NCBI GenBank assembly: GCA_907163375.1 | Contig: CAJQUW010006279.1 | Coordinates: forward strand, 248,001 to 312,000 | From: Prostheceraeus crozeri | Taxonomy: Eukaryota; Platyhelminthes; Polycladida; Euryleptidae | Direction of reading: 5' to 3' | DNA: 64,000 nt | Shown here: positions 1 to 13,234 of the stretch, piece after piece | Layout: every line of letters begins with the position of its first letter | Numbering within the stretch: position 1 is the stretch's first letter | The notes under the pieces: model-generated | Database searches by the model: none | The model's input: the letters and a program-made list of their open reading frames with translations, nothing else | Told to the model about the DNA's origin: nothing | Position numbers and translations under genes: made by a program

Positions 1-433
1 TCAATAGAATCGATAATCTTATTTAAGCCAAAAGATAAGATACAGCTGAAAAGACACGACAACGAGTGAGCACATAAGCAGGATAAGGACAGGATCTGTC
101 ATGCCGCTCAGAGCATATCGCAATTCGTGATGTGCATCGAGTCCTTGAGCGATAAAAAGTGCGGTTAACGAATTCGACGCATCCCTGCGTGTCGATACCA
201 CGGGACCACTGCCAGTGCCTATCGTGCCAGCAAATACTTCGGATGATCTGACGGTTTCTCTCTCTTCACTTCTTCCTCTTTTTTCAAAAGTCTTGCGATG
301 ACAGAGTAAGGCAACGCTGGCAAGTTTGGTAACCTGGATGTCGGTAGCTGGATCTCTGCACGTAAGCGGCTGTAATGTGATGGTCGTACTGCAGAGTAGG
401 GAAAGTTCAGTAGTGAGGTTCTGTTGTAGCAAC
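1..433. other. Unassigned sequence, no gene recognised
   Basis: Two overlapping minus-strand frames are open here, but neither has a recognisable motif and they overlap in different frames, so I treat both as chance. No repeat end is visible before the hairpin element that begins at 434. Confidence 0.4.
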
Positions 434-534
434 CAGGGGGCGACCGCACAGAAACACTGTTAGACCCATTGAAATTACCTTGTCAATAACAACTCACTAT
501 CTAACACTCACTGTTTCTGTGCGATCGCCCCAGG
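434..534. repeat. Short palindromic MITE-like hairpin
   Basis: About 100 bp whose ends are inverted copies: the left reads GGGGCGACCGCACAGAAACA and the reverse complement of the right reads GGGGCGATCGCACAGAAACA. Only a short loop separates the arms. The same terminal sequence recurs at 27273-27320 (GGGGCGACCACACAGAAACA), so it is a dispersed family. No clear target duplication was found. It probably represents two transposon ends with little internal sequence. Confidence 0.6.
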
Positions 535-769
535 CGGTACTGTTTAGGATTGCTCTTCCTGCCCTTAGCAAGGGAGGGACCTAGAAAAGAAGGTCTACAA
601 AAGGCAATTACCCATTTCGCTTGGCCGACCATTCGGCGGGCATCCATCCATTGCGATCGAAAGCGTTTTAGTGTCCAGTTTTGCAATATATGCGCCTTAA
701 CACCAACCTTAACTCAGTTCATCAGCTTTTTCAGACCAGTCGACCCATTATTTTAGCACTCACAGATTC
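535..769. other. Unassigned sequence upstream of LINE-1
   Basis: No recognisable coding motif. It may be the 5' untranslated part of the LINE that begins near 770, but nothing in the sequence proves this. Confidence 0.3.
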
Positions 770-2972
770 GTGACCTTTAGACGATGAACCATTTAAACTG
801 TCCTGGATTCACACTGTTCCGCGGGAAAGTTGGGGTTTGTGCTTTTGTGAGTCCAGATCTGCAAGCTTCTTGAGATCCTGCATTCGATGTCGATTGTGCC
901 AACTACCAAATTTTGTGGCTCCGATTTAATATTGAAGATCGACATATCTTCATCGAAGCGTTGTAGTGATGATGAAGTCTTCTTTACTCAGCTTAATTCT
1001 TCGGTTGTAAGTATCTTTACCACATTCCTCCCCAGAAGTTGTTTAACTCGGTGATTTCAACGTCCACAATTTTAACTGGCTGACTTCTAATTAATGTGAT
1101 TCTGCTGGAGTTGAGCTAGAAGCCCTTTCAATTTTAAATGACATCGCAATCAGCTCTCTCACCACTCCAGTTTCAGATCGTCATGGAGACTTTGCCAATA
1201 CAATTGACCTTTTTCTCACAATGAACCCGACTGCTATATTGATGTTAAGATTGAAGTGCCTTTGGACAGTTCTGAAAATTGTTTCATTCCCATAACGTCC
1301 ACGACCCCTGAGACTGCTTCTCGAAAACCTCCAAAAGACATCTTTGGCGTTTCAACCAAGCATCCTGGGATGATCTTAGAGATTTCTTTGGTCACTTTCC
1401 TTGGAAAGATGTGTTCAATTCGTTCGACAGCTGTGATTAAAATGACATTTGCTCATCTGTTGCCGAAGTACATGCAGTTATTCGTGGTATGTCTGCTTAC
1501 ACACCTTCTTCCTCAAACAGCTGGTAAACCAGGATCTCAGAAATGTCTAACCAGGAGTGTACAGCAGCAATAGCTGAGAAAAATAGGTATTTTCAATTCT
1601 TCAAGCGTTTTCCCACCGCTGAGTACCACACCTATCGTTCCACTAGCAATTTTTGTAAAACAGTAAATGAGTGCCAAAACTAAGCACATTGAGACCGTTT
1701 CTGCGAAGTTACTAGAATACAGTACTGGTAGACGGGCGTTCTGGTCTTTGTCTAAGGCAATTTGTTCTGACTTCTGTGGCTCCAGTTTTCCACCTTTGCG
1801 ATTGCCTTCAGGATTATCCGCTACATCAGCGACTGACAGGTAGCTTCTCCGCTAATTCTACTCTTGATACATGCACCCTGATACTTCCTCCACTGCCTGT
1901 GGCCACCGATGCCCATATGCAAGTCTTCAGCATGTGTGGGTCCCTCAGCCCAAAGTGGTCCCTAATCCAAAGAAGGGAGACAGAAGTGAACCCTGCAATT
2001 ATCGTCCAATTGCTGTCATGTCTATTATAAGCAAAGTGTTCGAATATTTGATGTCTGAAGCTTTGATTTCCCATCTCCAATCCCATGGTTTGTTAAGTGA
2101 TCGTCAGTATGGGTCTATATACACGTAGGTTCGTTCCACAGGTGACCTTCTAGCATATGTGACTGACCTTTGGTCATCATCCTTTGACAAGTTGGAGACT
2201 CCAAAGCAGTATCCTTTGACATATCAGAAGGCATTCGATCGAGTCTGGCACCCTGTTTTTCTCAATAAGAATCTATCTCACTTAATCCATGCGGAAGACG
2301 TGAGATGGATAGAGGACTTCCTGACTAACCGTTCTGTCATAATTCGTGTCGATGGATTCCTCTCTGATCGTTTCACAGTCAATACCGGTGTCCCTCTGAG
2401 TTACATTCTTTCACTTATTCTCTTTCGTGTGACGTCGAATGATCTATATCTAACAAAAAATCCACTCTTTCGCTGATGACCACTCTTCATGCATCCTACC
2501 CCAATAAGAGAGCTTGCAGCCAGCGTCCAGACCAGGATAGGGTGACATTGAGCTCATCTATTGAATGTGACATGCAAAGAATTCTGTCGTGGGATTGCTC
2601 GGACCGAGTCATGTTTAACGAAAGCAAGACTCAGTCAATTCCTTTTTCTCATAAGTCTGTCCGAGACAGTTCCGTCATCAAAGTCATTCCCTTACAGTAT
2701 AGAACAGCATTTCTTTGCTTGTTGTGTCACTGTCTCACTCAGGTTAGTCCACATCCGCCAAATTGTCCGACGAGCTTGCCAACGTCTTGGAGTACTGTTT
2801 CGAGCCCGTGCCTAATTCAGTCCTCAATAGCATTTTATACTTTATAAAGCTCAGGTTCGTCCTGTGATGGAGTTTTGCTCGGATGTTTGGTCCTCAGGTC
2901 CACAGACAGGTCCTCAGAGCAGTTCGGATATACTTGATCGCATTCAGCGCAAAGCAGTTCGCATGATAGATG
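770..2972 (+). mobile_element. LINE-1: 5' and central part of a degenerate non-LTR retrotransposon (jockey/CR1-like)
   Basis: An apurinic-type endonuclease remnant comes first: a stretch with PGFTLFRGKVGVCAFVSPDL near 810, then GDFNVHNFNWLTSN near 1050 (the GDFN box) and ANTIDLFLTMNP near 1195. Reverse transcriptase follows: PNPKKGDRSEPCNYRPIAVM near 1965, SHGLLSDRQYGS near 2090, QKAFDRVWHPVFLNKN near 2226 and a FADD catalytic box near 2467. The C-terminal region includes FRARA near 2800 and PVMEFCSDVWSSG near 2860, ending about RKAVRMIDD at 2970. Reading frames change repeatedly and stops interrupt it, so it is a dead copy. The reading breaks off at about 2972 and its expected tail reappears at 5815, so LINE-2 inserted here. 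Family level is confident; the clade is inferred. Confidence 0.85.
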
Positions 2973-4253
2973 ATCTGTGCTACTTCAAATTAGGCATCAC
3001 TCCGACACCGCAGAGCAATCTCCTGTCTTCATACAAACACCTAGAACAGCAATACCTCAAAATGCGCCTCGCACAAAACAAGCAATTCCTCATCACTAAC
3101 GCGTACATCCCTCCATAAGGCAACCACACCTTTACACAAGAGACCAAGACAGAAATCAATCACTTTCTTACCTATCACACAACCAACGCAGCAGACCTTA
3201 TCCTAACAGACGCAAACGCACAGTCACCCACATAGTTCTCAACGCTCAACGACAGCAGATCAGATGACATCGACGACTTCTTTGACACAAACGACTACAA
3301 CACACTCAACACGAGTTCTTGGCCACAACCGACTACACCACACTCAGCACCAATACAGCTACACGCCTCCCTCTGGTCGACAACCAACAGAACTCTTCTC
3401 CAGATATAGGTAACCATCGCCATCAGGGAAAAACTGAACGTCGCACAACATGGAAACCCTCAACAATCTTACATCCGACCACTTACCATACTAATCACCA
3501 CACGCACATCTTCACAGGCTAAAGAAAGAAACCTCAAACACACCTTCACTAACTACAACAAAGCACACTGGGAGGACTTCACCGAACATATCGAACACGA
3601 AATCACAAAACACCAACCATCAATCAACGTTCACAAAGACAACAACAGTCATTAATGAATCTCACAAGCAGACAAACTCCACATACCTAAAAGGATCCAA
3701 CAAATCAAAACACTCGTACTACCGACTCATATCAGACAGGCCATCCAACAACGAAACAGCATTCGCAGTGTAGACACAAAAGATCCTCAAATCAAAACGC
3801 TCAACACAGAAATCACCAAAGAAATCAATCAACACAAGCAAAGCACATGGATCAAAAAATTTCCTCAGGCTGTTCCCACACTGAAAAAAAATTAGACTTT
3901 GGCGCAACATCCGTACACTCAACGACAAGGATGGCAAATCAGCCAAAGACATTACAATCAATTTCTTCAATATATCTCTTCATCAGAATCGCTACACCAT
4001 ATACAATCAAACTCGCTCTACCAACAAAAACATCAAAACAGTCGTCCCACAAGGAGGAGTTCTCTCTCCCTTCCTCTTCAACCTCTACATGCAAGACATT
4101 CCTCTTCCTACAAACACCAAACTCAAAACAACGGTCTACGCTGACGACATCACTATCACGCCACTCATTCAAACATCAAGTCAGCCCAAGACTAACTCCA
4201 ACCTTACCTCGACGCTCTGCACTTATGGACTACTTACTTGCTTATACTTAAGC

Positions 4254-4640
4254 GTTTAACGTCCGTTTCGTAGGGTTGGACGATTTTTCCCAATGCTGTG
4301 GTTCGCAGAGCGCCAGCGTTGACGATCGTTATCGTCATCCGGTTTGAGACCATTCTGCTCGAGATCAGCGGCAACAGAGTCACTCCATGTCTTTCGAGGT
4401 CGACCTTTTCTTCTTCTTCCCTCTACTTTCCATGTCAACACTTGGCGGACGCAGTCTTCGGGCTCTTTTCGCATCACGTGGCCCAACCATCTGAGTCGAT
4501 TTCGTACGATGACATCGGATATTGCTTCGATGTGAAGCATATCCCTCAAGTCGTCACTTAGCTTCAAGCCACACATCCACTTTACCATGCGCATTTCCAC
4601 CCTTTCCAGACGTTGTTGACTGTCCACTTTCAGAGCCCAA
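4254..4640 (-). mobile_element. LINE 3' end, minus strand, nested in LINE-2
   Basis: One uninterrupted frame of 123 residues encodes the C-terminal end of a non-LTR retrotransposon ORF2: RLERVEMRMVKWMCGLKLSD, then NRLRWLGHVMRKEPEDCVRQ, GRRRKGRPRKTW and the end GKNRPTLRNGR. This succession (RMVKWM, RLRWLGHV, RRRKGRPRKTW) is well known from ORF2 C-termini of animal LINEs. It is severely 5' truncated, as expected of target-primed reverse transcription, and interrupts the LINE-2 reverse transcriptase region after the YADD box. LINE-2 coding resumes near 4690. The clade is not assigned. Confidence 0.8.
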
Positions 4641-4897
4641 AATATAACCTCTAAAATGGACTCAACAAAATAATCTCCATATCAACCCCACACTTTCCAC
4701 ACCGGACACCCACGAACACAGTCCGAACCTATCACTCACCATTGACAACACTCCACTCTCAACTCTCAACAACTACCGAATCCTGGGCGTCAACCTAGAT
4801 ACTCGACACACATATGCAACACACATCAACAACACTTGCGAAAAAGCAAAACACACCCTCAACATGCTCTCATGCCTCACTTCCACCAATTGGGGAT

Positions 4898-5055
4898 TAC
4901 AACAACTGTATCCATGAAGATCTGGAGTCTCTGGAGGTGTCGGAAGACACTGCTCTAGATCGTTCGAGATGGAAACGGGTCATCGCATCTACGTCCAGCC
5001 CCGGAACCGGGAAGAAGAGACGCAAAACGAGGAAGAAGGAGAAGAAGAACAAGAG
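4898..5055 (+). mobile_element. Very short LINE 3' fragment with GAA-rich tail, nested in LINE-2
   Basis: Coding for LEVSEDTALDRSRWKRVIAS is followed by a GAAGAA-rich stretch. LDRSRWKR-type endings are common at ORF2 C-termini. It splits the LINE-2 C-terminal region between a TSTNWG motif (near 4885) and ATYKAITRP (near 5065). An AACAA shared by both borders may be the target duplication. This is a small feature and the call rests on the interruption plus the ending motif. Confidence 0.45.
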
Positions 5056-5705
5056 ACCATCATGGCCACCTACAAGGCTATCACACGTCCCCTCCAATAA
5101 TCTCACAAACAAACATCGATAAACCACAAGCAATGCAGAATACAGAACAAGGCACTCAGGATCGCCACAGGATGCACACGCGAAGCAAATACACAGCACT
5201 TACATGATGAAACACGTCCTCCCCATTGCCTAGCACCTCACATCACAAGCAAAACAGCTTCTAAACAAAGCAAAATCTCAACATCACCCTCTTCATCTCC
5301 TCACGCAACAATCACCACCGCTCATATAAAAAACCCCACAATATTCAACACAAGGAAGTACATTTCACCCCATCCACAGAGTCATCCAACGCAACAACAA
5401 AACATCTACTCAAGCAAACACACACCCCCACGTCGGCAGATACCAAACGAACAGACAAAACAACTAAGTCATAAATGCCATCCCGCCACAGTTCACAAGT
5501 CAGAACAAACACTCAACAACGCACACGCAGAACACTGGCGCAACTCCGAACCAACAAATCACCCTTCTTAAAAGAATGCTTGCACAATAAAAAATACTCA
5601 ATACTCTTTGCTGCCTTTGTAAATATCAACCGCACACCACAAAACACCTTTTCTCTTGCACACACATATACGCGACGCTCATACCATGGGACCTGTGGGT
5701 TGCCC

Positions 5706-5768
5706 CGTCAGGTGTGCGGAGCTCATCCGCCGCTGGGAGTGGGCGGTTGGCCCGCCCAGCACCTGACG
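5706..5768. repeat. GC-rich hairpin in LINE-2 tail
   Basis: CGTCAGGTG and CACCTGACG face each other across a GC-rich loop in an otherwise AT-rich region. It lies between the LINE-2 coding remains and the border with LINE-1, so it is probably a structured 3' untranslated end recognised by the element's own reverse transcriptase. Confidence 0.45.
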
Positions 5769-5814
5769 GTCCACTGGACACCCTCCCAATAGCAAGGAGA
5801 GGGTGGGTTGACAG

Positions 5815-6065
5815 CACCACTAGTCTCCTGTCCTTTTCTATTCTATCGCTATTATCACGGTCTTCGTTCTGATGAACTTGTTTCTATTACTCCACGTCAT
5901 CGCTCTTTTACCAGATGCGCAAGAGACAGTGACCATACCTTGTCACTATTCCTCGTTGTTGTACAGAGCATTTTAAGAAATCCTTTTTTCACTGAAAGGT
6001 TATGACTTCCTTTGGCGGCATTCAAGAGAGCCGTCAATATACTTCCACTAAGCTCAAAAGAGAGT
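5815..6065 (+). mobile_element. LINE-1: 3' part, resuming after LINE-2
   Basis: LFYRYYHGLRSDELVSITPR near 5836 is a characteristic ORF2 C-terminal stretch of the LINE-1 family. It continues with VQSILRNPFFTERL (near 5960) and AFKRAVNILPL (near 6018) after a frame change. These motifs are what should follow RKAVRMIDD at 2970, so this piece and 770-2972 are one element. Confidence 0.75.
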
Positions 6066-9000
6066 TGTGTATTTTATGATTTGATTGATAATTGGTATTT
6101 TGTCTTATGCATTTCTATAATGTTATCTTCGTCTAACATTTTTTTCGTTATCTACACTTTTAAACCACTGAGTTATACAGTTATTGGTTCTTCCTTAGTT
6201 ATTTTACGCTTCACATCCCCTTCTTTTTCGATGCACTTTCAACCACCTTACTTCAATTTTCAGTGTTTCTGTGCAGCTATGAATTACATATCTTACTGTG
6301 TACTTTACTGTTACACAAATGACTCAGTTATTTAGTTATATTCCTTTGTCATACCCATTTCTCTTCCATTTTCTGCCTCTTTCCCTTTGATATTATTGAG
6401 ATCATATTCTTTGGTGGTTGATTTATTTTATGTGCCTCATTAATGCATGCATCTTGTTTTTATATGCATGTGTCTCTAATCTAAATGTGATTTAAATAAT
6501 GTGTAACAGATATTTTAGAAGTCCCATGATGTCTAACTTCAAAGGTAAAAAATTCAGATCAATCACATTCACGGGAGACAATTTTTGTAGTCAAAGTTAA
6601 CAGTCACTGATGGGACGCACTTTATATGCATGAGCAGAAGGAAAATATAATGTTTTAATAGCTTCGCACTAAGTTTTCAACATTAACACCGTTTTGAGAG
6701 TAACGCATTTGGTCCATTTCAGTCAGCCTTGGGCCACCAACCGAGAATTCTGGGGTACATCACGCAACCATTGTGAGAATTCATCTCATCAGGATGGTTG
6801 AAATGATTGGCTCTAAGTGGTTCCTTCATGGAAAACGAATGATGTAATCAATATTGTGAGTGGAGAAGAAAACCCCACTTGATTTTCTTCAGCATTGGTA
6901 AAGGGTCTTGAGGATGGCCCGACTCTGAATGGAATTTGTTCTCCATTCTTATACCACTGCTTCGACTTGCTCTTTCACCTTAGGACTGAAGAATGTTAGT
7001 TATTCCCACAAATAATATACTCTTCTTCTATAAATCTCATATCTTCCAATGCCTTGATGTTTAATAGTGTGACTAATATTGTCAATTCTTGGATCATCCT
7101 CGAGACTTGTTCTACCAACTTGAAAACGTTTCAGCCATTTGCACATTGAGGTCTCTAGAAGCTCAGCATTATCAAATATCTTACTTAGTATCTGTATTAT
7201 TTTTGATCCATTGACATTTTATCCATCCGTTGTTATTTTCTCCTTCACAAGAAAAAATATGATTTATTCTTGACAGTTATTTTCTTCTGCCATGATGCGA
7301 TGCCGATTATGTAGAGACAATGAATGCACCAGAACATCGACTGAACAATTATCCTTCACTGATTATCTGAGTGAGTGGACCAATAAAAGAAATTTTTCTA
7401 AGTGCGCTTGAACGCTTCAAGAAACAAGGGTTCAATTATGCTAACTTTCGGAGCGCCACACATGTGAAAGAATTATGAAAAATAAATGCTTACCGATTGC
7501 ACTGGTCAATTTCCCATGATCTCTATGAATAGCTTCCTGAAAAGGCGAAATCAGAGTATCAGAGTTCAATGACATACATAAAGTGAACTTCAAGAATTTC
7601 ATTTCCGAGATTAATTGGTCGAAGTGCCAAAACTATTAATAACATTTTACACAAAATATATATATGCACCGAAAAACCTCATAATTATACAGGCAGGCAT
7701 GTATGTGTGAGTATTTGTGAAAGAAAAATACTATTTAATCATCAAAATCAAGCAGTCCAAAGTCCTTCCGGCAGCCTATTGTGAGAGTGTTCGAAGGATT
7801 TTGATGACTGCATGTTCTTTTTGTCATTTATTGCCCTTTCCTTTGTCTTTTAAGAAAAATACAAACATTTCTTCGGAAATAATGTCCATAAATGTGTGAG
7901 GCTATGAAATTTAAACCAAGCCCATTGATGGTGTACAATCAGCATAATCATGTGGAGAACTCTTAAATGTGGGAATGATTGCGGTGCAGTCAATCCTAAA
8001 TTCAAAGTTACGAGAAGGGGCATACACTATTTTAAAGAGAACCAAGTACGATCCCAACAAGGATCCTTGAGGGATGAAGTCTAGTGCCCAAAATGCGGAA
8101 TTATTTCAACCACCAGAAATTGAGTGCTATCTATGAATACATTAATTTGATGCTAAAAGGATGAATACGTACTAGTGTATGCTCAACAAGATGCAACCTC
8201 AATAAGCATAAAGACCATGATCTGATGATTTGTTGCAAATTATAAATTGTACTTAATAATAGATTCATCAGAGAAATATTAAAACTACCTAGGCTATCCT
8301 ATTACAGACCCTTGTAGTTGAATACCGTCACAATGTTCTCATCAGAAAAATAAACTGTATACTAGCAAATTTTTTAAATTGTCCAATCCTCTGATCTTCT
8401 TGCTTGATCAAAGCTCAGTCCGCATTATGCTTGCATCACCTTTCATTTCTCTCCAATGATTGCTTCGGAAACTTCTCTTATGGACTCTTCCAACTGGCGG
8501 ATTTCCAACTGTTCTGCTATTAGGCGCTTCTATGCCAATACATGTACTTCATGAGGGCTTCGCGTAATGGATCGCTTCCTACGAACTAGTTTCGATGCCT
8601 ACGAGTGGACTCAGTATCAAATATCGACGAAATATTGATTTGCGGCCCCTACTTTGTTATAGGCATATTTATGATGCTGAACGCACTATCAACCGTTGTA
8701 CCGGAAAAGTAACAGAACGAAACAGATGAACACTTTCAGATTTATCGACTACTTATATGACTACATAGCAACCATCGCTCGGATTGACGCTCAAACATAC
8801 GGGCTTTGACGTCTTTGAGACTTTGGCAAGAGCATCTTTTCGATAGGTGAAGATTGAATAGGCCTAATTTCTAATTACCGGTAGAACTATCTCTTAAGGG
8901 TAGTTGAGTACTTGGTAGAGGGAAGGTAATGAAGAGCCAATTTAAACACATGTAACTGAACCATGCTTAAATGGTAATATAGTTGCATATTGGCCTTCTA

Positions 9001-12000
9001 CATGTAAGTTTAACGTTATGTACGATTGCTAGCAGATCAATGCAAGAAGGCCTATCTAAGCAAATGCTGATCTCCAGGTAAATTCGTCGACACATCGGAT
9101 ACAAGAAATATATTTCATAGTTCAGCTAAATTCATATAGCTAATTTTGGAAAATATTTTATCCACTCATAGTTGAAAACATATGAAAAAAATCCATCATC
9201 ACTTCATGATCCAGCAAAATTTGAAAAAAAACCATGACCATTTTACCCACCCGCCCACCCATTTTACCCATGGAATCCTAGCCATCACCTACATGCATGG
9301 CAAACAGTAATTTCAAGGCATTACTGAAACTTATCTAATAGATCTAAGAAATGTCAGCGAATGAGAGTTGTAATGAGAAGCTTTCATAGTCATTCAAATG
9401 ATCCTTAAATGTATGCGACGGTCGAACGTCGTCAGGTGAATCACTTTTGCACTTTTAAAATCGACAACAATGTAGGTTTTAGACTGAATAGAATAAATAG
9501 CCGCTGTTTGTGTCTGTCATTCAAGATCAATGCTGGATTTCGAAGCTTACCCGTAAATCTGAGTTCGCAAGCTTCGGAGACTGACCAGTGATCACTTTCA
9601 TCCCTGAGTCGGACGATTGACCAAGACGATCATCTGGTTGTTCCAATCCTTTCATCATGAAGTCGTAGTTTTTCTGTTTGACTTTTCTTAATGTATACGG
9701 ACCTGCATCTTTATTTCCGCTATCCACAGGAGCATGATGACTGAAATGACATTAAGATTTAGTGGCACTTTATCAAACTACCAACATTCAACGTAGGATA
9801 TGTGTTTGGTAGTAGTCCATAAAAGCGAAAATAATTGAAAAACCATTTCATCCAATGTCAGGAATTATCATCAAATTCTAGTTCTTATCTTTCGACAGCA
9901 ATACATCTCCCTATTAAATGTGAAGTGTTCAAGGCTCAAAGCTTATTTTTGCAATGTTTCAAAACATACATACATTGTTATATTTTGGTTTATGTGACGT
10001 TTCAGTTTGTTATCTTTTTTGTCAACTGTCTGCATCGTTTTCTTTAATTAGCAGTAGTAGTAGTAGTACGTATATATTTCAAATACTAAAAATTGCTATT
10101 GACATAAAAATCTACAAAAAATATAGGAAGTCAATTTCAAGTGATGAAGTCAGATTCATTTATCAGCGAGGTTGTGAAAGGAATGAATGATTGCTTACAC
10201 TTCTGAGTTCTACATAAAGGCACACAAAATTTTCCGGAGTAGCAAGGTTTACGTGGAATTACATAATACAACTATAATCATCTGTTAAGACAACCTCAAA
10301 ACCACGTTTGAATGTCGACAACATGCTGAATTTTAAGTGTTCATGTCGCATGTTTACACACACACAACTGTACTCAATGTTATGAAAACGTTGAGTAAAA
10401 TCAAGCGCTAGCCGATGCAGCTATTGCTGTGTTACAATAACCATAGATGATGCAAAATACACACCACATAACATTCACAGAAGAGCAATCAAGTAAAGCG
10501 GTGATGGAAAATCATTAATACATCGACGACACCTGACTATTCACAAATAAAGCAAATGCTATATGTAGCTCAAACTAAGACATTACAGCGATTAAATTCC
10601 GAGACAAAACTTGCATATAGAATGTCCAATTAGCTCCTAATCAACCAGACGCATTTTTCTGCACTTGAATTGCATGCCGAAGCAAGGACGTACTAAATAG
10701 AGTGATATCATTTAATTTAGTACGTCCTTGGCCGAAACAAGGAAGGAGCTCGATAAACATTTCATTGCTTTTATTTTATATAAATAAAGTTGATATTATT
10801 CCGACGCGCTAAAGGAGAGTTATTTAAATAATTCGCCAAACTGGCAGTCTTAAATGATGCAATACAAAATTAGTCATTAATGCTTAGATAAAGAACAATA
10901 TACGGAAATGCTAACCCACGTTCTACAGAAATTCATCGGTTGGGACGAAAGCATTTATTTGAAGAAATCTGTGCACATCTCCAAAAAAAGCAAATGATCA
11001 CATCCAGCAAGTACAGAGAAACTCACATTTTCTAATTTGCTTTCTCGAATATGAATGACCAAGTTCAAATCAGATGTACAGGTAAATCCTACTTGCAGCA
11101 TTAATTCTAATTTAGTATTTAGTGATCGCGTCATGAGTCTCTCCCCCATCCATCAGAATGGGGCCAAATTGTGTATTGAATGTGTTGAAGAACTCAGGGC
11201 AACCCGATGTGCTCCAATCAACAACAGTCTTCACAGTGTCACTCTTGACACGATCATTGCTAAGCACATGGGGCAAAGGTACACGTGGAAACGACATTGC
11301 TGAAACATAATTGCGCCTTACCTAACATCAAAATCTAATCAAACTTCGAAATTGAGCGAAATGTAGCAGCGAATTAAGTGAATCGCTTTAATTAACAAAG
11401 AACAAGGCTTCGTGGACATTTTCAGGAGGCTTCGGATTCATGAATATCTCTAATAACAATCTTTGTTCCTTCCAGTTTCTGACGAAATTTTGTTTCTTCT
11501 TCAAATTTTACACCTTTTATTTTTCAGTGTCTTCATCTTGGCGGTGGCCATTCTCTTGACGTTTTCCTTCTTCATGGTCGAGGTCACAGTCCAGCATTAC
11601 ATCGCTCTCAGGATATTAGCCTGATGCAGCCAATCGTGATCAATGACAAGCGGATACCGCAGTCAGCGGTATTAGGCAGATTCTTCAGCGATAAATTGGG
11701 AACATCAATATTATTACGGTGTATTACTTTTTTTCCTCCTTCGTGCATATTAGCGACGACCGCGAAAGAATTCCCAACTCCACAGAAAAGACGGATAAAT
11801 GATCAAGTTCCCTTATGATTAGCACTGCAATGTAGTTCAATGGCAGTAAGAAACCAATGCTTCTGAACTGAATATAGTATCCGCAAGCTTGTTAAATTTT
11901 GATCATAACTGGTAGAAAATAACCTAAGAGGCACATACGCAACGTAAGTTTTCGAAATTGGCAATACTAGCTCTTGACCGTCAGACTTGGAGATCCATAA

Positions 12001-13230
12001 GGAGAAACACTCCGACTCAATACGATAACGGACTCAAAACGCGGAAAGAAAAAAGAAAAAAAGATGTAGTCCAAAAAGCATGTAGAAACTTCAGGTAGAT
12101 CCATACCCTGATATAGAGTAAGATACAAAACACAAATTGTCAGGCCAGCAAATCAAATGTCAGAAGGGAAAATAGAACTAATACTTATACAATCTAAAGC
12201 CAAAAATACAAACCTAAAACGAACAACGAGATGCTAACCAAAACAAGTTAAAGATGATATGCTAGTTGCTGAAAAAAATCTAAAAACCATATGGCTGTAA
12301 TAAGCAAGGCTTGGCCACTAACTTCCAATGCCTGTCTTCTTTTTACTTGCATTTTCCTTGACATTTTTTGTTGAAAATGGCAGCTAAAACATATAAGAAA
12401 TGCAGCTTATTTCTTGTATTACACGTGAAAAATTTGATTCACTCACTGAAATGAAAAATTGATGACAAATTTGGCGACCTCATTGTTCCAGACTCTTACA
12501 CGTCAGCTCGAGGTCATCAATGTAAACTCAAACGGTCTGAAATTAAACTGTAGTGGAAAGGGTTTGACGCCTCAAATCACTGGAATTCCCCCACAAGTGA
12601 AGAAGTAAATCTCACTTCAGTGAATCACTTTAAATCAAGTTTGCACGTCGCAGACAAAACATTTCGCAATATCAGCAATCAGTCGCTAGAAGAACTTTCA
12701 TAAAGTTGCAACTTAGAATTTTTTGACCGCTTAAAACTTTCTTGTGGAGGCAAGATACAGACATAACTTCATCATTTATTAATGTTATTACTATATCAAT
12801 GCCCGTTTGGGTCATTATTTTGATCATCTGTTTTCAATTTGCCTGTGTGTTCGAAAATGAAGTTAACATTATTACAACTTTCAAGTAGGTCTACAACTCA
12901 TTAAACTCAGTAATGTCTAATGGCATAAGTTGACCAAATGTCTGATTATCAAAGCCTTAATCAAGCGGTACAGAGACGCCAGCCACCGTCACATCCCCGA
13001 CCGACTTTTCTGAACGCCAGCCCCCGCCTGTTCCAACCCTGGCTTAAACAATATTTTAATAATTGGGTAAACAACATTTTTCTCTGGTTAACTACAAGAT
13101 AGTTCCAAAACTGGCGCATTTTGCTTTTTCTTAAAAATTGCTGGTGGAATGTGTCTCTGCTTCTCCTAATCAAAATCATTTAATTATCGTTGTTCGACTA
13201 CAAAGCAGTGCAAAGCAGTGAATGGTTCAA
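6066..13230. other. Long stretch without a recognised gene
   Basis: Short frames occur on both strands but none shows a domain, codon continuity or splice context that I can support. Seen in it: a C/A-rich run of ACCC and CCC blocks near 9235-9275, an (AGT)n microsatellite near 10050-10070, and the perfect hairpin at 10684-10729. It could be intron or intergenic DNA with repeats too old to read by eye. Confidence 0.5.
10684..10729. repeat. Perfect 15-bp stem hairpin
   Basis: AAGGACGTACTAAAT (10684-10698) is followed by its exact reverse complement ATTTAGTACGTCCTT (10715-10729) with a 16-base loop. It may be a relic of a small palindromic element; no coding context surrounds it. Confidence 0.6.
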
Positions 13231-13234
13231 ACTG

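Larger units (their letters stand above)
2973..5814 (+). mobile_element. LINE-2: jockey-like non-LTR retrotransposon inserted into LINE-1
   Basis: Base composition is rich in C and A on the plus strand, unlike its neighbours. An endonuclease remnant runs from about 3000 to 3650 (LITNAYIPP near 3090, later NYNKAHWEDFTEHIEHE near 3553). Reverse transcriptase motifs include PQGGVLSPFLFNLYMQDIP near 4045 and VYADDITIT near 4135, the catalytic box. After an interruption, NNYRILGVNLDTRHTYATHI (near 4770) and AIRITATGC-like coding near 5150 give the C-terminal part. A GC-rich tail with a hairpin ends near 5812. Frames are broken in several places. Two other LINE 3' ends sit inside it (4254-4640 and 4898-5055). 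The host LINE resumes at 5815, which dates this insertion after LINE-1. Confidence 0.8.

Noticed and set aside
19-432. 137-codon minus-strand open frame
   Set aside because: No domain, no splice context, overlaps a second open frame on the same strand; composition looks random.
12961-13179. 72-codon minus-strand frame
   Set aside because: No recognisable motif; ends in a GC-richer patch that may be a transposon end; not supported as a gene.
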